Below are positions 62,434 to 64,000 of a DNA stretch of 64,000 nucleotides, piece by piece (the stretch's first letter is position 1; each line of letters starts with the position of its first letter). The notes below the pieces were generated by a model, which made no database searches, was not told the origin of the DNA, and was given only the letters and a program-made list of their open reading frames with translations. The translations under genes were made by a program, and so were the position numbers. This DNA is from Halorhabdus utahensis DSM 12940 (GTDB lineage: Archaea; Halobacteriota; Halobacteria; Halobacteriales; Haloarculaceae), in NCBI RefSeq assembly GCF_000023945.1, contig NC_013158.1, forward strand, positions 310,001-374,000. The letters run 5' to 3'.

Positions 62434-62861
62434 ACACTGCCGAACAATATCTCAAGGCGATTTACCTGGTCCAAAAGCAGGAAGACGGTCCAGCACCGAC
62501 CGGTCGGATCGCCGAGCGCCTCGGCGTGAGTCCGGCCAGCGCCAACGAGATGGTCGGCAAACTCGAAGACCGGGACCTGCTCGAGCACGAGAAATATACC
62601 GGCGTGACGCTCACGGACGACGGGATCGCCCGGGCGCGGGATGCCCTCCAGACGTACTGTATCATCGAGCGTTTTCTCGTCCAAGTGCTCGACGTGAAAG
62701 ACTTCCGCGGCGAGGCCAAGCAACTCGAAAGCGTCATCGACGAGACGGTCGCCGAGCGACTGGATACGATCATCGACCGGCCGGGAGAGTGTCCGGACTG
62801 TTTCGACGCCGACGGGGACGTGTGTGGTCGACTCGATGTCGAGGCTGAAGCGTCCGATTGA
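62430..62861 (+). CDS. sirR: SirR/DtxR-type metal-dependent transcriptional regulator
   Basis: 143 residues. N-terminal winged helix: AEQYLKAIYLVQKQEDGPAP then GRIAERLGVSPASANEMVGKL. The dimerisation/metal region is YCIIERFLVQVLDVKDFRGEA with DtxR-type ligands, ending ECPDCFDADGDVC, typical of archaeal SirR. It represses metal-uptake genes when Fe or Mn is bound. Translationally coupled to the ferritin-like gene. Confidence 0.87.
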   Translation: MNTAEQYLKAIYLVQKQEDGPAPTGRIAERLGVSPASANEMVGKLEDRDLLEHEKYTGVTLTDDGIARARDALQTYCIIERFLVQVLDVKDFRGEAKQLESVIDETVAERLDTIIDRPGECPDCFDADGDVCGRLDVEAEASD

Positions 62862-62912
62862 GACTGGCAGCAATCGACGCGGGGCTGTCGCGACCGGTCG
62901 CAAGGATAACGC

Positions 62913-62919
62913 TATTAAA
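62913..62919 (+). promoter_or_regulatory. TATA box of tRNA-Gln
   Basis: TATTAAA lies about 28 bases before the mature 5' end of the tRNA, standard archaeal spacing. Confidence 0.55.
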
Positions 62920-62943
62920 GACTCATCGACAAGGTTCGATCGC

Positions 62944-63016
62944 AGTCCCGTGGTGTAGTGGCCAATCATAGAGGCCTTTGGAGCCTCTGACGGCGGTTCG
63001 AATCCGCCCGGGACTA
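62944..63016 (+). tRNA. tRNA-Gln (anticodon UUG)
   Basis: 73 bases, intron-free. Acceptor AGTCCCG pairs with CGGGACT; anticodon arm GAGGC-CTTTGGA-GCCTC has anticodon TTG at 62978-62980; T arm GGCGG-TTCGAAT-CCGCC. The D arm has G-T/T-A/G-C pairs. The discriminator is A, with no encoded CCA. T4 follows at 63017-63020. Reads CAA. Confidence 0.93.
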
Positions 63017-63019
63017 TTT

Positions 63020-63225
63020 TGCCGCGAGCAATGTCGCGAGCGGCAAATACGTCCAGCGGATTCGAAGCAGGGAGTGTAGCGAACGAAGTGAGCGAAACGA
63101 CCGCGGTTCGAATCCGCTGAGAGAAAACCACTCTCTCAAGTCGTGCTTCACGTTGTTCAGCACGACGCCGGAAGAGCGAAGCTCTTCCGAGCCCTCGTTC
63201 ACTTCGTTCACGAGGACGCCCGGGA
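63020..63225. repeat. Hairpin cluster with fragments of the tRNA-Gln 3' end
   Basis: Perfect inverted repeats run back to back: TGCCGC/GCGGCA (63020-63045), AGCGGATTCGAA/TTCGAATCCGCT (63055-63118), TGAGAG/CTCTCA (63118-63138), GTCGTGCT/AGCACGAC (63140-63166), GGAAGAGC/GCTCTTCC (63170-63188, 3-base loop) and CCTCGT/ACGAGG (63193-63215). The 15-mer GCGGTTCGAATCCGC at 63103-63117 repeats the tRNA T arm (62993-63007), and CGCCCGGGA at 63217-63225 repeats its 63005-63013. Confidence 0.8.
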
Positions 63226-63355
63226 ATACTCAAAATTCTTATATAATCTCTGACGGCCAGATGTGGCGACACGGGCCGCCTGCAGGCTAGATAAACCGAC
63301 ATATACTCTATTTAACTAGATATCATCAGGGGCTGCAGGCACCCGCATACGGGGG

Positions 63356-63572
63356 GTGGGTGGCGTGACCCTGATCCAGCCGGTCACCCACGAGACCAAG
63401 GGCTTCTCTACTACGGAACCTTATCGACGCACTCGGAACCGGTACTCACTCAGCAAGTCTGTCCGGACAGATTGGGCTAACGACCATTTTCGGCAGCGTC
63501 GACATCGAAGTCAAACAATCAGGTAACGGGAAGAAGAACAAAGGCAACGGGAAGCAAAAAGGACCGAAATAA
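63356..63572 (+). pseudogene. Possible small gene with a frameshift
   Basis: From GTG 63356 (or 63365) one frame reads VGGVTLIQPVTHETKGFSTT and then loses sense. A second frame, shifted by one base at about 63411, continues NLIDALGTGTHSASLSGQIG, LTTIFGSVDIEVKQSGNGKK and NKGNGKQKGPK to a stop at 63572. TATTTAAC (63309-63316) may be its TATA box. The two parts read like one small Gly/Lys-tailed protein. It could be a real frameshift, a sequence error, or chance. Confidence 0.3.
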
Positions 63573-63613
63573 CGAACCAGTCCCATGAAAGACCGAATCA
63601 GGATCACTCACCC

Positions 63614-64000
63614 ATGACACGGTCAAGACCGACGCCGGAGACGGATCGCTCCGGGCGTCTGGCGTTGGGGCGGCCGATACTCGTGGCACTCGGCCTGGCA
63701 GTCGTGTTGTGCATGACGGCGCTCGCGGGGGGTGTCGCCGGGATGCCCAGCGGCGACGCGGATACGCAAACCACCATCCAAAATACGTCGAACGGGACGA
63801 ACCTGACCTATCCGCCGCCCAACCTGAGCAAGACGGTTGTGATCGGACCATCAGAAACGCATGTCAAGGTCAAGGCGTCGTATCCCGTTCGGACCATGGC
63901 CGAGCAACGGCGATATCGCAACAAGACTGGCAACTTCCCGTGGTTTAAAACCGACGACGCACTCAGACACGCCTTCCGGGAACGTGACGAACACCTCGTC
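63614..64000 (+). CDS. Secreted or membrane-anchored protein, N-terminal part (truncated by window)
   Basis: 129 codons open to the right edge. ATG 63614: MTRSRPTPETDRSGRLALGR, then a hydrophobic segment ILVALGLAVVLCMTALAGGV typical of a signal peptide or anchor. The outer part is Asn/Thr-rich (NTSNGTNLTYPPPNLSKTVV), with several N-glycosylation-type NxS/T sites, then VKVKASYPVRT and a charged region. No family recognised; the gene continues beyond the window. Confidence 0.6.
   Translation, partial: MTRSRPTPETDRSGRLALGRPILVALGLAVVLCMTALAGGVAGMPSGDADTQTTIQNTSNGTNLTYPPPNLSKTVVIGPSETHVKVKASYPVRTMAEQRRYRNKTGNFPWFKTDDALRHAFRERDEHLV

Noticed and set aside
63519-63851. 110-residue reverse-strand frame opposite the truncated secreted protein
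   Set aside because: The forward frame has a signal-peptide pattern and stays open to the window edge; the reverse frame is Ser/Arg/Pro-rich and lacks a domain.
1-64000. CRISPR arrays, rRNA genes, replication origins, intact insertion sequences
   Set aside because: No regularly spaced direct repeats of 24-40 bases with unique spacers, no rRNA-like segment, no orc1/cdc6 gene with origin repeats, and no transposase with terminal repeats. The only tandem array (12099-12190) has no spacers.

Overview
This window is chromosomal DNA from a halophilic archaeon (class Halobacteria). The evidence is high G+C, strongly acidic proteins, many Tat or lipobox signal peptides, TATA boxes placed about 27 bases before start codons (leaderless transcripts), and archaeal marker genes: PAN, Mre11/Rad50, family-B DNA polymerase, archaemetzincin, a FAU-1-like RNase, Sec61-beta, MBF1, a HalX-type regulator and archaeal-length triose-phosphate isomerase. 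A secreted pectate lyase and lactate genes would fit a saccharolytic, Halorhabdus-like species. That genus guess is inference only.

Layout. 1-7 kb: the end of a short-chain dehydrogenase, an AIM24-like protein, a beta-propeller lipoprotein, the FAU-1 RNase, Sec61-beta, thioredoxin, a HAD hydrolase with the F420-dependent NADP reductase, and archaemetzincin. 7-12 kb: a multidomain sensor kinase, L-lactate permease and a PHP phosphoesterase. 12-14.4 kb: the ABCE1 ribosome-recycling ATPase behind an EMC6-like membrane protein, followed by a 31-base tandem hairpin repeat. 14.4-27.5 kb: mostly single housekeeping or haloarchaea-specific genes (winged-helix regulator, esterase, Bax1-type nuclease, NSUN-type RNA methyltransferase with its PUA-like partner, PAC2, LysE, HD, GNAT, bactofilin-like, Gfo/Idh, DJ-1). 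27.6-37 kb: an ABC exporter, a two-TM potassium channel with RCK domains, a YdbS/YdbT-like pair and a 1011-residue modular pectate lyase. 37-47.4 kb: tpiA, a HalX regulator, mbf1, lactate-utilisation genes (LutC plus a LutB-LutA fusion), then the pgsA-like/AK6/hisC operon and PAN. 47.6-57.3 kb: a winged-helix regulator, mre11-rad50, three small haloarchaeal genes and polB carrying an intein. 57.4-61 kb: sufC-sufB-sufD for Fe-S assembly. 61-64 kb: a Tat protein, a ferritin-like/SirR metal-response operon, tRNA-Gln(UUG), a palindrome-rich tract and the start of what looks like an accessory region.

Genes that probably act together: lactate import (9.4-11.1 kb) with Lut oxidation (39.9-42.6 kb); Mre11-Rad50 in break repair; SufBCD supplying clusters for ABCE1 and LutB; PAN with PAC2 in proteasome work; SirR controlling its own ferritin-like operon through an inverted repeat around the TATA box.

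The most unusual material is in polB. An apparently intact, LAGLIDADG-bearing intein splits the exonuclease-II motif. The three classical polymerase intein sites (pol-a, -b, -c) are empty, yet each lies in a short island of AT-rich, otherwise rare codons, as expected if earlier inteins had homed there and been lost. The second point of interest is the tract after tRNA-Gln, where pieces of the tRNA 3' end reappear around a cluster of perfect hairpins. No CRISPR array, rRNA or intact IS element was seen.
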